A stretch of DNA of 39,375 nt, from positions 1 through 39,375 of the forward strand of contig VAXG01000108.1 of NCBI GenBank assembly GCA_005883355.1. Direction: 5' to 3'. The position numbers were made by a program, and so were the translations under genes. The stretch is from Actinomycetota bacterium (GTDB lineage Bacteria > Actinomycetota > Thermoleophilia > Gaiellales > Gaiellaceae). The notes beneath the pieces are model-generated. The model saw only the letters and a list, made by a program, of their open reading frames with translations, was not told the DNA's origin and ran no database searches. Shown here piece by piece: positions 8,491-16,032 of this stretch. How positions within the stretch are numbered: the stretch's first letter is position 1; each line of letters starts with the position of its first letter.

Positions 8491-9285
8491 GGGGTTTCGA
8501 CCTGCCTTAAGAAGCGTTTCGGCCCTCTTTCCAAGGAGTGTCTTTGGGCCTTGCGCACGGGCGAGGGCCAGCTCGCGACGAGCACGAGGCATGTCTCCGA
8601 AGTAGATGAGCAGGAGTCCAAGGTGGAATCGTACCGTCTGGGCGTGCGGAAACCGGCGCGCCAGCGGGCCGAGACGCGAGAAGGCCGCGGCCGGCCGGTC
8701 CTTGTCGTAGAGCCCGACGGCCGCGGCAGTCAGCGCCTCGGGGTCGTCCGGGGCTGCCTGAACCGCCGCGAGAAACTCGCGCTCCGCGGAGACAGGACGC
8801 AAGACCTGCTGGTAGGCCGAGCCCCGCAGCAAGTGCGCCTGGACGACCGTCGTGACGCGCGCGAAGCTCGGCACGAAGGGGGGCAGGCCCGGCGGGGTGC
8901 CGGGATGCCGGAGATCCTGCGCGCGGACGGCCGAAGGAGAATCAGGCTGGACCCGCTCCGCAGCCTGCCAGGCGCGCGTCGCGTCGGCCTGCTGCCCGGA
9001 GAGCGCGAGAGCAAGCCCGAGCTCGAGCTGGACGAGCGCACTGTGCGGATAGTGGGCCGCGAGGATCCGCAGCCTGCGTGCCGTGCCAGCCGGCCACGCT
9101 TTCAAGGCCTCGCGCACCTGCCGCGCGACCTCCGGGCGCGCCGTCGGATCCGAGGCGAACGGCGGAGGCTTGCTCGCGTGCCGCTGGACGTCGCTTCGCG
9201 TTGCGAGCGTCACGCCGACCACGGTTCCCGCGGCGGCCAGGGCGGCGAGCCCGACGACGATCCAGACCCGGCCTCGCGCGCTCAT
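8488..9285 (-). CDS. membrane-anchored TPR-type protein
   Basis: 265 residues. One N-terminal transmembrane segment (VWIVVGLAALAAAGTVVGV) follows MSARGR, so the rest is probably outside the membrane. The remainder contains TPR-like helical repeats: PHSALVQLELGLALALSGQ, then AEREFLAAVQAAPDDPEAL and AQTVRFHLGLLLIYFGDM, ending in RRELALARAQGP. No catalytic motif is visible. Such repeats usually hold protein partners; partner and pathway are unknown. The gene is divergent from the cysteine operon, with only 47 nt between start codons. Confidence 0.75.
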   Translation of the reverse strand: MSARGRVWIVVGLAALAAAGTVVGVTLATRSDVQRHASKPPPFASDPTARPEVARQVREALKAWPAGTARRLRILAAHYPHSALVQLELGLALALSGQQADATRAWQAAERVQPDSPSAVRAQDLRHPGTPPGLPPFVPSFARVTTVVQAHLLRGSAYQQVLRPVSAEREFLAAVQAAPDDPEALTAAAVGLYDKDRPAAAFSRLGPLARRFPHAQTVRFHLGLLLIYFGDMPRARRELALARAQGPKTLLGKRAETLLKAGRNP

Positions 9286-9293
9286 CTCGGGCG

Positions 9294-9299
9294 ACGCTA
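9294..9299 (-). promoter_or_regulatory. -10-like hexamer TAGCGT, leaderless arrangement
   Basis: Minus-strand hexamer 8 nt before ATG 9285 of the TPR gene; no Shine-Dalgarno. Confidence 0.45.
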
Positions 9300-9314
9300 G
9301 CTCACGCGAGCAAA

Positions 9315-9331
9315 GCTATATTTCCTATAGC
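9315..9331 (+). promoter_or_regulatory. operator-like palindrome over the cysteine-operon -10 box
   Basis: GCTATA-TTTCC-TATAGC: perfect 6-bp arms with a 5-nt spacer, ending one base before ATG 9333. The probable -10 TATATT (9317-9322), 10 nt before the ATG, lies within it. A repressor bound here would block transcription of the operon and could affect the divergent TPR gene. The regulator is unknown. Confidence 0.5.
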
Positions 9332-9332
9332 G

Positions 9333-10505
9333 ATGCCGACGTATCGAGAGCTCCTGCAGCAGACCCGGTCCGAGATCTCGGAGATCGACGCGAACCAGGC
9401 CCGTGAGCGGATCGAGTCCGGTGAGCCCGTCGTCGTCGACGTCCGGGAGCAGGACGAGTGGGACGAGGGTCACATCCCGGGTGCCGTCCATGTGCCGCGA
9501 GGTCATCTCGAGTCCCGGATCGAGCGCCTGGCCCCGGACCCCGTCCGTCCCGTCGTCGTCTACTGCTCGGCCGGCAACCGCTCGGCCTTCGCCGCCAAGA
9601 CGCTCGCGGAGCTCGGCTACGAGGACGTCGTCTCGCTCGCTGGCGGCTTCACCGACTGGAAGCGCAACGGATTCCCCGTGCAGCTCCAGGCCGGACTGGA
9701 CGTCCCGCAACGCGCGCGTTACAGCCGCCATCTCCTGATCCCCGAGGTCGGCGAGGAAGGGCAGCTGAAGCTGCTCGACTCGAAGGTCCTGCTCGTCGGC
9801 GCAGGCGGTCTCGGCTCACCGGCGTCGCTCTACCTCGCCGCCGCCGGTGTCGGCCGCATCGGAATCGTCGACGCGGATGTCGTCGACGAGTCGAACCTGC
9901 AACGCCAGATCGTCCACTCGACCGAGTCGCTCGGCGAGCCGAAGGTCGATTCCGCCAAGCGCGCGATCGAGGCGCTCAACCCAGACGTCGAGGTCGTCCC
10001 CTACCAGGAACGCCTCAGCTCGGAGAACATCGAGCGCATCCTGGCCGACGGCTGGGACGTGATCGTCGACGGCGCCGACAACTTCCCCACCCGCTACCTC
10101 GTCAACGACGCGTCGGTGTGGCACAGGATTCCGGTCGTCCACGGTTCGATCTACCGCTTCGAAGGACAGGTGACGGTTTTCAAGCCGTACGAAGGCCCGT
10201 GTTACCGCTGCCTCTTCCCCACGCCGCCGCCGCCCGAGCTCGCGCCGTCGTGCGCAGAAGGCGGCGTGCTCGGGGTGTTGCCCGGCGTGATCGGCTCGCT
10301 GCAGGCGAGTGAGGCGCTCAAGCTCGCGCTTGGGATCGGTGAGCCGCTGATCGGCCGGCTGCTGCTGTTCGACGCGCTCACGGCGGCGTTCGACGAGGTG
10401 AAGCTGCGGCGCGACCCGGACTGCCCGGTCTGCGGTGAGCAGCCGACGATCACCGAGTACGTGGATTACGTCGAGTTCTGCTCGGGCACGAGGGAGCCCG
10501 CGTGA
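9333..10505 (+). CDS. rhodanese-MoeB fusion, sulfur-carrier adenylyl/sulfurtransferase
   Basis: 390 residues from ATG 9333. N-terminal rhodanese domain (about 15-120) with active-site loop CSAGNRS (Cys78). C-terminal MoeB/ThiF E1-like domain (about 127-385) with nucleotide loop GAGGLGS (156-162), NLQRQ, DGADN (Asp249), and zinc pairs CYRC (290, 293) and CPVC (364, 367). This order is the reverse of mycobacterial MoeZ, where the rhodanese is C-terminal. By family it adenylates the C-terminal Gly of a ubiquitin-like carrier and transfers sulfur to it. It overlaps the carrier gene by 4 nt, so the CysO-like protein is the obvious substrate; it may also serve MoaD or ThiS encoded elsewhere. Confidence 0.93.
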   Translation: MPTYRELLQQTRSEISEIDANQARERIESGEPVVVDVREQDEWDEGHIPGAVHVPRGHLESRIERLAPDPVRPVVVYCSAGNRSAFAAKTLAELGYEDVVSLAGGFTDWKRNGFPVQLQAGLDVPQRARYSRHLLIPEVGEEGQLKLLDSKVLLVGAGGLGSPASLYLAAAGVGRIGIVDADVVDESNLQRQIVHSTESLGEPKVDSAKRAIEALNPDVEVVPYQERLSSENIERILADGWDVIVDGADNFPTRYLVNDASVWHRIPVVHGSIYRFEGQVTVFKPYEGPCYRCLFPTPPPPELAPSCAEGGVLGVLPGVIGSLQASEALKLALGIGEPLIGRLLLFDALTAAFDEVKLRRDPDCPVCGEQPTITEYVDYVEFCSGTREPA

Positions 10506-10771
10506 CCAAAGTCAGGATCCCGCCCACTCTTCGCGAGCAGGCAGGAGGACAGCGCGAGCTTGCCGCCGAAGGCGACACGGTTCGCGAGCTGCTCGAGGAC
10601 CTGATGGGACGGTTTCCCGGGCTGCGCACGCAGCTCGTCGAGGACGGTGACATCGCACCGTTCGTCAACGTCTACCTCGAGGGCGAGGACGTACGCACAC
10701 TCGACGGGCTCGAAACCGAGGTCCGTCCCGGCTCGACAGTGATCCTGCTGCCGGCCATGGCCGGCGGTTGA
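10502..10771 (+). CDS. cysO: ubiquitin-like sulfur carrier protein, CysO type
   Basis: 89 residues, GTG start in a GTGA overlap with the MoeB-like gene. It has the MoaD/ThiS beta-grasp pattern: VRIPPTLREQAGGQREL, GDTVRELLEDLMGRFPGLR, then VNVYLEGEDVRTL and the terminal STVILLPAMAGG. The C-terminal Gly-Gly is the site of adenylation and thiocarboxylation. Context decides between CysO, MoaD and ThiS: cysM and a JAMM protease gene follow in the same operon, exactly the partners of M. tuberculosis CysO. It would carry the sulfur used by CysM to make cysteine on its C terminus. Confidence 0.9.
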   Translation: MTKVRIPPTLREQAGGQRELAAEGDTVRELLEDLMGRFPGLRTQLVEDGDIAPFVNVYLEGEDVRTLDGLETEVRPGSTVILLPAMAGG

Positions 10772-11577
10772 TGACGTCGGTCCAGAAGCTCTACGGCGAG
10801 TTCTGGGCAGGCGAAAGCGCACTCGACTCCCAATTGCAAGCCAGCCTCGGGCCGCGCGGCACGGAGTGGCTCTTCGAAGCTTTCTCAGCGCTCGGGCCGA
10901 AACCCGGTCAGCTGATCGTCGACGTGGGCGCACGCGACGCCGTCCACGCGATCCGTCTCGTGCGTGAACACGGGCTGCGTGCGATCGCCGTAGATCCGGT
11001 GCCGCGCCACATCGAGCTTGCTCGGCGGGCAGTGACGGAAGCAGACGTCGGGGACGACGTCGAGGTCGTCGAAGCCGGAATCGAAGCGATGCCGATCGCG
11101 GACGCTGTCGCCGATTGGATCTGGTGTCGCGACGTCCTCGTCCACGTCGATCTTGCGCAAGGGTTCGCGGAATGCGCGCGGATCCTCCGACCGGGCGGGC
11201 GGATGCTTGCCTACGTCACCTGCGCGACCGACTCGCTCGAGCCTCGTGAAGGCGGAGAGTTGTTCGACGCGCTCGCGATCGTTCCCGAAAGCGTCGATCC
11301 GAGCGCCGTCGAGTCACGTGCGGAGACGGCGGGCCTGACTCTCGAGGCGGCCATTCCGCTCGGGGGCGAGTGGCGCGAGCGCATGATCGAAGACGGATCG
11401 TGGGACCCGGGCAGCGATCTGCTCCGCCTTTCCCGGCTGCAGCGACGCAAGGAGGAATTGCTCGAACGTCACGGACCGGCTCACGTCGACGCGTATGTCG
11501 CCGGAACGCGCTGGGGTGTCTATCAACTCCTCGGCAAGCTGTGCCCGACGGTCTACGTCTGGCGGCGCGATGCGTAG
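10771..11577 (+). CDS. class I SAM-dependent methyltransferase-like protein in the cysteine operon
   Basis: 268 residues from ATG 10771, whose A is the last base of the cysO stop (TGATG). A Rossmann methyltransferase core spans roughly 46-165: LIVDVGARDAVHAIRL (motif I, with the usual glycine pattern reduced), AIAVDPVPRHIELARRA (acidic motif II), VVEAGIEAMPIADAVADWIW, and CARILRPGGRMLAYVTC. The C-terminal third (LLRLSRLQRRKEELLERHG to the end) is helical and unassigned. The 3' end overlaps cysM by 8 nt. Position inside a fully overlapping pathway operon implies a linked role, but the methyl acceptor is unknown. It could alternatively be a non-catalytic SAM-binding protein. Confidence 0.8.
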   Translation: MTSVQKLYGEFWAGESALDSQLQASLGPRGTEWLFEAFSALGPKPGQLIVDVGARDAVHAIRLVREHGLRAIAVDPVPRHIELARRAVTEADVGDDVEVVEAGIEAMPIADAVADWIWCRDVLVHVDLAQGFAECARILRPGGRMLAYVTCATDSLEPREGGELFDALAIVPESVDPSAVESRAETAGLTLEAAIPLGGEWRERMIEDGSWDPGSDLLRLSRLQRRKEELLERHGPAHVDAYVAGTRWGVYQLLGKLCPTVYVWRRDA

Positions 11578-12499
11578 GACGATCGCAGCGTCTGTGCTGG
11601 ATCTCGTCGGCGACACGCCACTCGTCGAGTTGAAGCCCATCGGCGATGTCCGGATCTACGCAAAGCTCGAGGGGCAGAACCCGACCGGCTCGATCAAGGA
11701 TCGCATTGCCAAGGCGATGATCGAGACGGCCGAGGCGTCGGGGGAATTGGAGCCGGGGCGTGAGCTCCTCGAGCCGACGAGCGGCAACACTGGCATCTCG
11801 CTGGCGCTCGTTGCCAAGCTGAAGGGATACCCGCTCACTTGCGTGATGCCGGAGAACGCGACTGAGGAGCGCAAGCGCTTGCTGCGGCTCTACGGGGCAA
11901 ACATCGTCTTCTCTCCGGGCGACGAAGGGTCGAACGGTGCCGTCCGGCTTGCGCTCGAGCTTGCGGAGCGCGAGCCCCGCTTCTTCATGCCGTTTCAATA
12001 CGCCAACGAGGCGAATCCACGTGCGCACTACGAAGGCACGGGCACGGAGATCGCCGAGGCGCTCGAGCGTGTCGACGTGCTGGTCGCAGGGCTCGGCACC
12101 GGCGGCACGCTGATGGGAACCGGCGAGCGGCTACGCGAGTCGTTTCCCGACGTCGTGGTCGCCGCGGCCGAGCCGCTTCCCGGCGATCCCGTGCTGGGAT
12201 TGCGCTCGCTCGACGAGGGCTACGTGCCGCCGATCCTCGACGTGTCGAAGCTCGACCGCAAGGTCCTCGTCTCGAACGAGGACTCCGTGCGCGAGGTGCG
12301 CCGGCTGCTCGACGAGGAGGGGATCTTCGCCGGCGTCTCCGCAGGAGCCGTCGGCCATGTCGCCCGCACACTGGGGAGGGAGCTCGACGAAGGCGTGGTC
12401 GTCGCGATCTTCGCGGACGGAGGCTGGAAATACCTCTCGGCGGACTTCTGGGACGCGGACAACGTGGAACAGGCGATGGAGCGAACCGTCTGGTGGTGA
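11570..12499 (+). CDS. cysM: PLP-dependent cysteine synthase, CysM type
   Basis: 309 residues; ATG 11570 overlaps the methyltransferase stop by 8 nt, and the domain begins at once with SVLDLVGDTPLVEL. PLP lysine is Lys43 in NPTGSIKDR; the substrate loop is PTSGNTG (70-75); the phosphate loop is GLGTGGTLMG. The C-terminal part FADGGWKYLSADFW resembles the mycobacterial CysM region that closes over the active site. In M. tuberculosis, CysM uses O-phosphoserine and CysO thiocarboxylate rather than O-acetylserine and sulfide. The neighbouring cysO and mec genes support that chemistry here; the O-phosphoserine preference is inferred. Confidence 0.92.
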   Translation: MRRTIAASVLDLVGDTPLVELKPIGDVRIYAKLEGQNPTGSIKDRIAKAMIETAEASGELEPGRELLEPTSGNTGISLALVAKLKGYPLTCVMPENATEERKRLLRLYGANIVFSPGDEGSNGAVRLALELAEREPRFFMPFQYANEANPRAHYEGTGTEIAEALERVDVLVAGLGTGGTLMGTGERLRESFPDVVVAAAEPLPGDPVLGLRSLDEGYVPPILDVSKLDRKVLVSNEDSVREVRRLLDEEGIFAGVSAGAVGHVARTLGRELDEGVVVAIFADGGWKYLSADFWDADNVEQAMERTVWW

Positions 12500-12870
12500 T
12501 CCCCGACGACGTGCGCGCGGCGCTCGTCGCACACGCCGAGAGCGAGGCACCGAACGAGGCCTGCGGGCTCATCCTCCTGCGGGACGGGCGGGCAGAGCGT
12601 TACGAAGCCGGTCGCAACGCCGCGTCGTCTCCGTTTCGCTTCGAGCTCGAGTTCGACGACCCGGAGGTCTGGTTCGCGGAGGACGAAGGCTACGAGCTCG
12701 CCGTCTTCCACTCGCACATCTCCGCGCCCGCCAGACCGTCACGAACCGACGTCGAGAACATCGGCCTCTGGGAAGGGAAGCCCTACCTCGTGTACTCCAT
12801 CCAGAAGGACGATCTGGCCGCCTTCCGGATCGAAGGCGCCCAGATCTCCGAGATCTCCGTCAGCTCGTAA
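12496..12870 (+). CDS. mec: JAMM zinc metallopeptidase that releases cysteine from CysO (Mec type)
   Basis: 124 residues from GTG 12496, in a GTGA overlap with the cysM stop (an alternative GTG lies at 12493). The full JAMM signature is present: Glu in NEACGLIL, then HSH followed by seven residues and SRTD (EX(n)HSHX7SXXD). In M. tuberculosis the Mec+ protease hydrolyses the CysO-cysteine adduct, freeing cysteine and regenerating the carrier. Here the gene is last in the operon, completing activation, condensation and release. Its last 11 bases overlap the convergent cupredoxin gene. Confidence 0.92.
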   Translation: MIPDDVRAALVAHAESEAPNEACGLILLRDGRAERYEAGRNAASSPFRFELEFDDPEVWFAEDEGYELAVFHSHISAPARPSRTDVENIGLWEGKPYLVYSIQKDDLAAFRIEGAQISEISVSS

Positions 12871-13231
12871 CCTTGAAGAAGCCGAACATCTGCGGCTCGT
12901 GGATCGAGCAGTAGTACTTCCAGCTCCCCGTCTTCAGCGTCACCGTCACCGTCTTCTTCCCCTGGAACGAAGTTGCGGTCAGCACCTTCTCGATCTTCGG
13001 GCCGCCCTTCTCCCGCTCGATCGTGAAGTTGTGGATCGCCGCCTTGTCGGTGACCACGAAGGTGTACTTACCCGCCTTGAGCGTCTTCACCTTCGCCGCA
13101 CCCTGCTTGAGCGTGATCGTGTAGCCCGGCCCAACGGTGCCGGTCAGCTTCGGGGTCGATGCCTGAGCAGACACGAGGAACGCGGCTGCGGCAAGACCCA
13201 CCGCGAGAAGTACAAGTGCGATTCGTTTCAT
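12860..13231 (-). CDS. secreted small cupredoxin (type 1 copper protein)
   Basis: 123 residues from ATG 13231, with GGAG about 6 nt upstream. A signal peptide covers roughly residues 1-25 (MKRIALVLLAVGLAAAAFLVS). The mature part is a plastocyanin/azurin-like beta sandwich with candidate copper ligands His67 (AIHNF), Cys108, His111 and Met115 in YYCSIHEPQM. This gives a C-x2-H-x3-M loop. Its role is probably periplasmic or cell-surface electron transfer or copper handling. It forms a tandem pair with the next gene, which has a different ligand loop. Confidence 0.85.
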   Translation of the reverse strand: MKRIALVLLAVGLAAAAFLVSAQASTPKLTGTVGPGYTITLKQGAAKVKTLKAGKYTFVVTDKAAIHNFTIEREKGGPKIEKVLTATSFQGKKTVTVTLKTGSWKYYCSIHEPQMFGFFKVTS

Positions 13232-13300
13232 GCAGCTCCTCTCACATTTGAGAATTTGACACTCCCTATACGCGAGAAGCGGCCGGGCGGTTTGCACGAG

Positions 13301-13651
13301 CTAGGTGACGGTGAGCACGCCCTTCATGCCCAGCTTGGCATGTGAGTCGAGCGTGCATTTGTAGGGAAGCTTCCCCTTCTTGAGCGTGACGATCAGGGTG
13401 CCGGTCTTGCCCGCCGCGATCGACTTGCTCTTCTTGCCTGCGATGGAGAAGTCGTGCGGGATCTTGCCTTTGTTCGTCAGCTTGAACGTGACCTTGCCGT
13501 GCGGCACCTTCGCCTTTGAGAGCGTGAACTTGAACTCCTTCATCGTCACCGTGACGGTCGTCGCGGCCGCCGCAGACGGCCGAGCAGCAACGGGAGCGAC
13601 CAAAACGAGGGCCGCGAGCGCGACCCCGAGCGCAAGCGCGATGCGATTCAT
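13301..13651 (-). CDS. secreted cupredoxin-like protein, second of a tandem pair
   Basis: 116 residues from ATG 13651, preceded by AAGGAG. Signal peptide residues 1-22 or to about 30 (MNRIALALGVALAALVLVAP). The beta-sandwich carries His66 (IPHDFSI), Cys99, His104 and Met109 in YKCTLDSHAKLGMKG, a C-x4-H-x4-M loop like that of nitrite-reductase or plastocyanin-type sites. The two tandem proteins have similar leaders but diverged loops, which suggests an old duplication followed by tuning of copper site geometry. Electron partners are unknown. Confidence 0.85.
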   Translation of the reverse strand: MNRIALALGVALAALVLVAPVAARPSAAAATTVTVTMKEFKFTLSKAKVPHGKVTFKLTNKGKIPHDFSIAGKKSKSIAAGKTGTLIVTLKKGKLPYKCTLDSHAKLGMKGVLTVT

Positions 13652-13714
13652 GAGGCTCCTTCCCCAGTCGAAGATTTCGCGGAGCATGGTAGCCCCGGCG
13701 GTGTTAGCGGCCGA

Positions 13715-15055
13715 TTAAGAGTCGGCGTCGAAGAGCTCGGCTTCGAGCGCCTCGCGCTCGACGTCGTCGCGATCGCGCTGTTCGCGCCGCTGCTCGAACG
13801 TCACCGCGAGCTTGAGGATGCGCGAGCCCTCCACCTCGAGCACGTCGAAGCGTATGCCGTCGTGCATGATCGTGTCACCTGCCTCAGGCTGGCGCCCGAG
13901 CAGGCCGAACACGAAGCCGGCCATGGTGTGGTAGTCCTCATCGGGCAGCGTGGTGTTGAAGCGCTCGTTGAAGTCGTCGATCGGGAACGTCCCGTCGATG
14001 ACCACGGTGTCCTCGTCGATCTGCTCGACGGATTCGTCCGGCAGATCGAACTCGTCCTCGATGTCTCCCACGATCTCTTCGAGGAGATCCTCGAGCGTGA
14101 CGATCCCCTCCATGTCGCCGTATTCGTCGACCACGATCGCCATGTGTTGGTTCGCCCGCCGAAACTCCGCGAGCAAGGCAGCCAGATCCTTCGTCTCGGG
14201 GACGATGTGCGCGGGCCTGATGATGTCCTCCACCTTGACCTCGTGCATGCCGCGATCCCGCAGCGCCCGGAAGAGATCGCGCACGTGCAGGATGCCGACG
14301 ACGTTGTCCAGCGACTCGCGGTAGACGGGGTACCGGGTGAACGGTGAGTCCATCACCGCCTCGAGGCACTGCTCCGGGGGGAGGTCGATGGAAAGCGCAA
14401 CGACCTCGGGTCGCGGCACCATCACGTCCTTCGCCTCCTTGTCGGCGAAGTCGAACACCTTGTAGAGCATCTCCTGTTCCTGCTGCTCGATCTCGCCGTG
14501 CGCGGTCGACTGGGAAACGAGCATGCGCAGCTCGGCCTCCGAGAGCACGTCGTCGTCCGCGCCCGGCGGTTTCTGACCGAGCCACTTCAGCACGATCTCC
14601 GTCGAGCGCTCCAAGAACCAGATGAGAGGGCGCATGACGATGAGGAACGTGCGCACCGGCGCGGCGACGATCAGCGCCGTGCCTTCGGAGTGGCCAAGTG
14701 CGATCCCCTTCGGCACGAGCTCGCCGATCACCACGTGCAGGAACGTCAGGATGAGGTACGCGAGGAGCACGGCGAGCACGGTCGCCAAGAAGTCGTCGAA
14801 GAGATGCGCGAGCGTCTGCTCGCCGAGGGCACCGATACCGAGCGAAGTCAGCGTGACTCCGAGCTGCATGGCCGCGATGAAGCGCGGCGGATCGGCCGTG
14901 ATTCGTAGCGCGTCGCGCGCCCGCCGGTTGCCCTGATGCTGCAGCTCGACGATCCGGGTCCGGCGCGCGGTGACGAGGCCGTATTCGGCCGCGACGAAGA
15001 AGGCGTTCAGCAGGATCAGAACGCCGACGGCGACGAGCTCTAAGAGGATCGTCAC
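13715..15055 (-). CDS. CNNM/CorC-type membrane protein with CBS pair (HlyC/CorC family)
   Basis: 446 residues from GTG 15055. The N-terminal DUF21/CNNM membrane domain covers about 1-190 (LLNAFFVAAEYGLV, FIAAMQLGVTLTSLGIGALGE, VIGELVPKGIAL). A tandem CBS pair follows at roughly 205-330 (DVMVPRPEVVAL; MAIVVDEYGDMEGIVTLEDLLEEIVGDIEDE), then a CorC/HlyC C-terminal domain to about 430. The family includes magnesium/cobalt transport factors and sodium-driven magnesium exporters; the historical hemolysin label is misleading. It is followed by the cupredoxin genes on the same strand, but the 63-nt gap means they need not be co-transcribed. Confidence 0.9.
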   Translation of the reverse strand: MTILLELVAVGVLILLNAFFVAAEYGLVTARRTRIVELQHQGNRRARDALRITADPPRFIAAMQLGVTLTSLGIGALGEQTLAHLFDDFLATVLAVLLAYLILTFLHVVIGELVPKGIALGHSEGTALIVAAPVRTFLIVMRPLIWFLERSTEIVLKWLGQKPPGADDDVLSEAELRMLVSQSTAHGEIEQQEQEMLYKVFDFADKEAKDVMVPRPEVVALSIDLPPEQCLEAVMDSPFTRYPVYRESLDNVVGILHVRDLFRALRDRGMHEVKVEDIIRPAHIVPETKDLAALLAEFRRANQHMAIVVDEYGDMEGIVTLEDLLEEIVGDIEDEFDLPDESVEQIDEDTVVIDGTFPIDDFNERFNTTLPDEDYHTMAGFVFGLLGRQPEAGDTIMHDGIRFDVLEVEGSRILKLAVTFEQRREQRDRDDVEREALEAELFDADS

Positions 15056-15102
15056 GCCCCGACCCCGTGGGCGTTGGTACTAGGCGGGATTTCGTCGTCC
15101 AA

Positions 15103-16032
15103 CTACGGAGAAGTATAGGAAACGAGGTTGTCGTCACCGAAACGCGCGGCCCGACCCTCACGGACAAGCCGTTCCAGGTGCGACAGGGTCTCCGCAACCG
15201 CGAAACGACGCTGGGTGGGCGTCAGCTCCCGTCCGAACACGTCGAGCGAGATCTCGTAGGCGGTGCGGGGCTCGGCGGCGAGCGCGGCCGCGTGATCGTC
15301 CAGCCTGATCCGGTGGTGCTCGATCAGCTCACGGGCACGATTGGGCGCATCATCGATCGGCTCGCCGTGCCCCGGATAGACGACACGGGGCGCGAGCTCG
15401 ATCGTGCGTTCCAGTGAGGCGAGGTAGTCGCCGAGCGGATCAGGTCGGCTTTCGGGATAGAGGCCGACGGCCGGCGTGATCCGCCTCAGCAGGTGATCGC
15501 CCCCGACCAGCACGCCGTCGCGGAGGAACCCAAGGTGGCCGTCGGCATGGCCGGGAAGCTCGAGGACCTGCCAGCCCCCGACCTCACTACCCTCGTAGAG
15601 CAGGTCAGGATCGATCGCGTAGCGGATGAACGACGCGAACGCGTGTCCCTGGACGATGAGGTCCTCGGTCACATCGGCGGGCACGCCGTGTCGCACGAAC
15701 CACGCCGCCATTCGCTCCGGCCAGTCGTCGCTACCCCAGACCCGCTCGCACTGAGCGTAGTCGAGCCCACCCTGGAAGACAGGGGCGGCAGTGGCCTCGG
15801 CCGCCGACTGTGCTCCGCCGACGTGGTCGGGGTGGAAGTGGGTGATCGCGATGCGCTCGGCGTCCACGGAGTCCCACGGCGCGTCTCCGAGCCCGAGTCC
15901 GGTATCGAAGAGCGTGCCGTGCGCGAGGTAGCAGTGGACGTGCTTCGGCCCGGTCGGGAGCGGCAGCGTCAGCCGCTGAATACCGTCCGCAAGCTGTACG
16001 AACGTCTGTTCTATACTCCCCGCTGAGGACAT
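15103..16032 (-). CDS. metallo-beta-lactamase fold hydrolase
   Basis: 309 residues from ATG 16032. The metal site is clear: THFHPDH (His65, His67, Asp69, His70), a later LPGHADGH, GGDH and YPGHGEPI. A C-terminal helical part (LTPTQRRFAVAETLSHLERLVREGRA) resembles the winged-helix-like tail of LACTB2/MBL-fold hydrolases. Substrates in this superfamily range from thioesters to RNA, so none is assigned. The start codon overlaps the divergent radical SAM start codon by two bases, and a GATACT box (16041-16046) lies 8 nt upstream, inside that gene. Confidence 0.87.
   Translation of the reverse strand: MSSAGSIEQTFVQLADGIQRLTLPLPTGPKHVHCYLAHGTLFDTGLGLGDAPWDSVDAERIAITHFHPDHVGGAQSAAEATAAPVFQGGLDYAQCERVWGSDDWPERMAAWFVRHGVPADVTEDLIVQGHAFASFIRYAIDPDLLYEGSEVGGWQVLELPGHADGHLGFLRDGVLVGGDHLLRRITPAVGLYPESRPDPLGDYLASLERTIELAPRVVYPGHGEPIDDAPNRARELIEHHRIRLDDHAAALAAEPRTAYEISLDVFGRELTPTQRRFAVAETLSHLERLVREGRAARFGDDNLVSYTSP
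15112..15117 (-). promoter_or_regulatory. -10-like TATACT for the CorC-type gene
   Basis: Minus-strand TATACT lies 56 nt before GTG 15055, within the 3' end of the MBL hydrolase gene. It would give a leader of about 50 nt. Confidence 0.4.
16012..16017 (+). promoter_or_regulatory. -10-like TATACT for the radical SAM gene
   Basis: A near-consensus -10, 13 nt before ATG 16031, located inside the first codons of the divergent MBL gene. Confidence 0.5.

Noticed and set aside
13237-13256. Short direct repeats ATTTGA upstream of the first cupredoxin as an operator
   Set aside because: Only two 6-nt copies in an AT-rich leader; too short to distinguish from chance.
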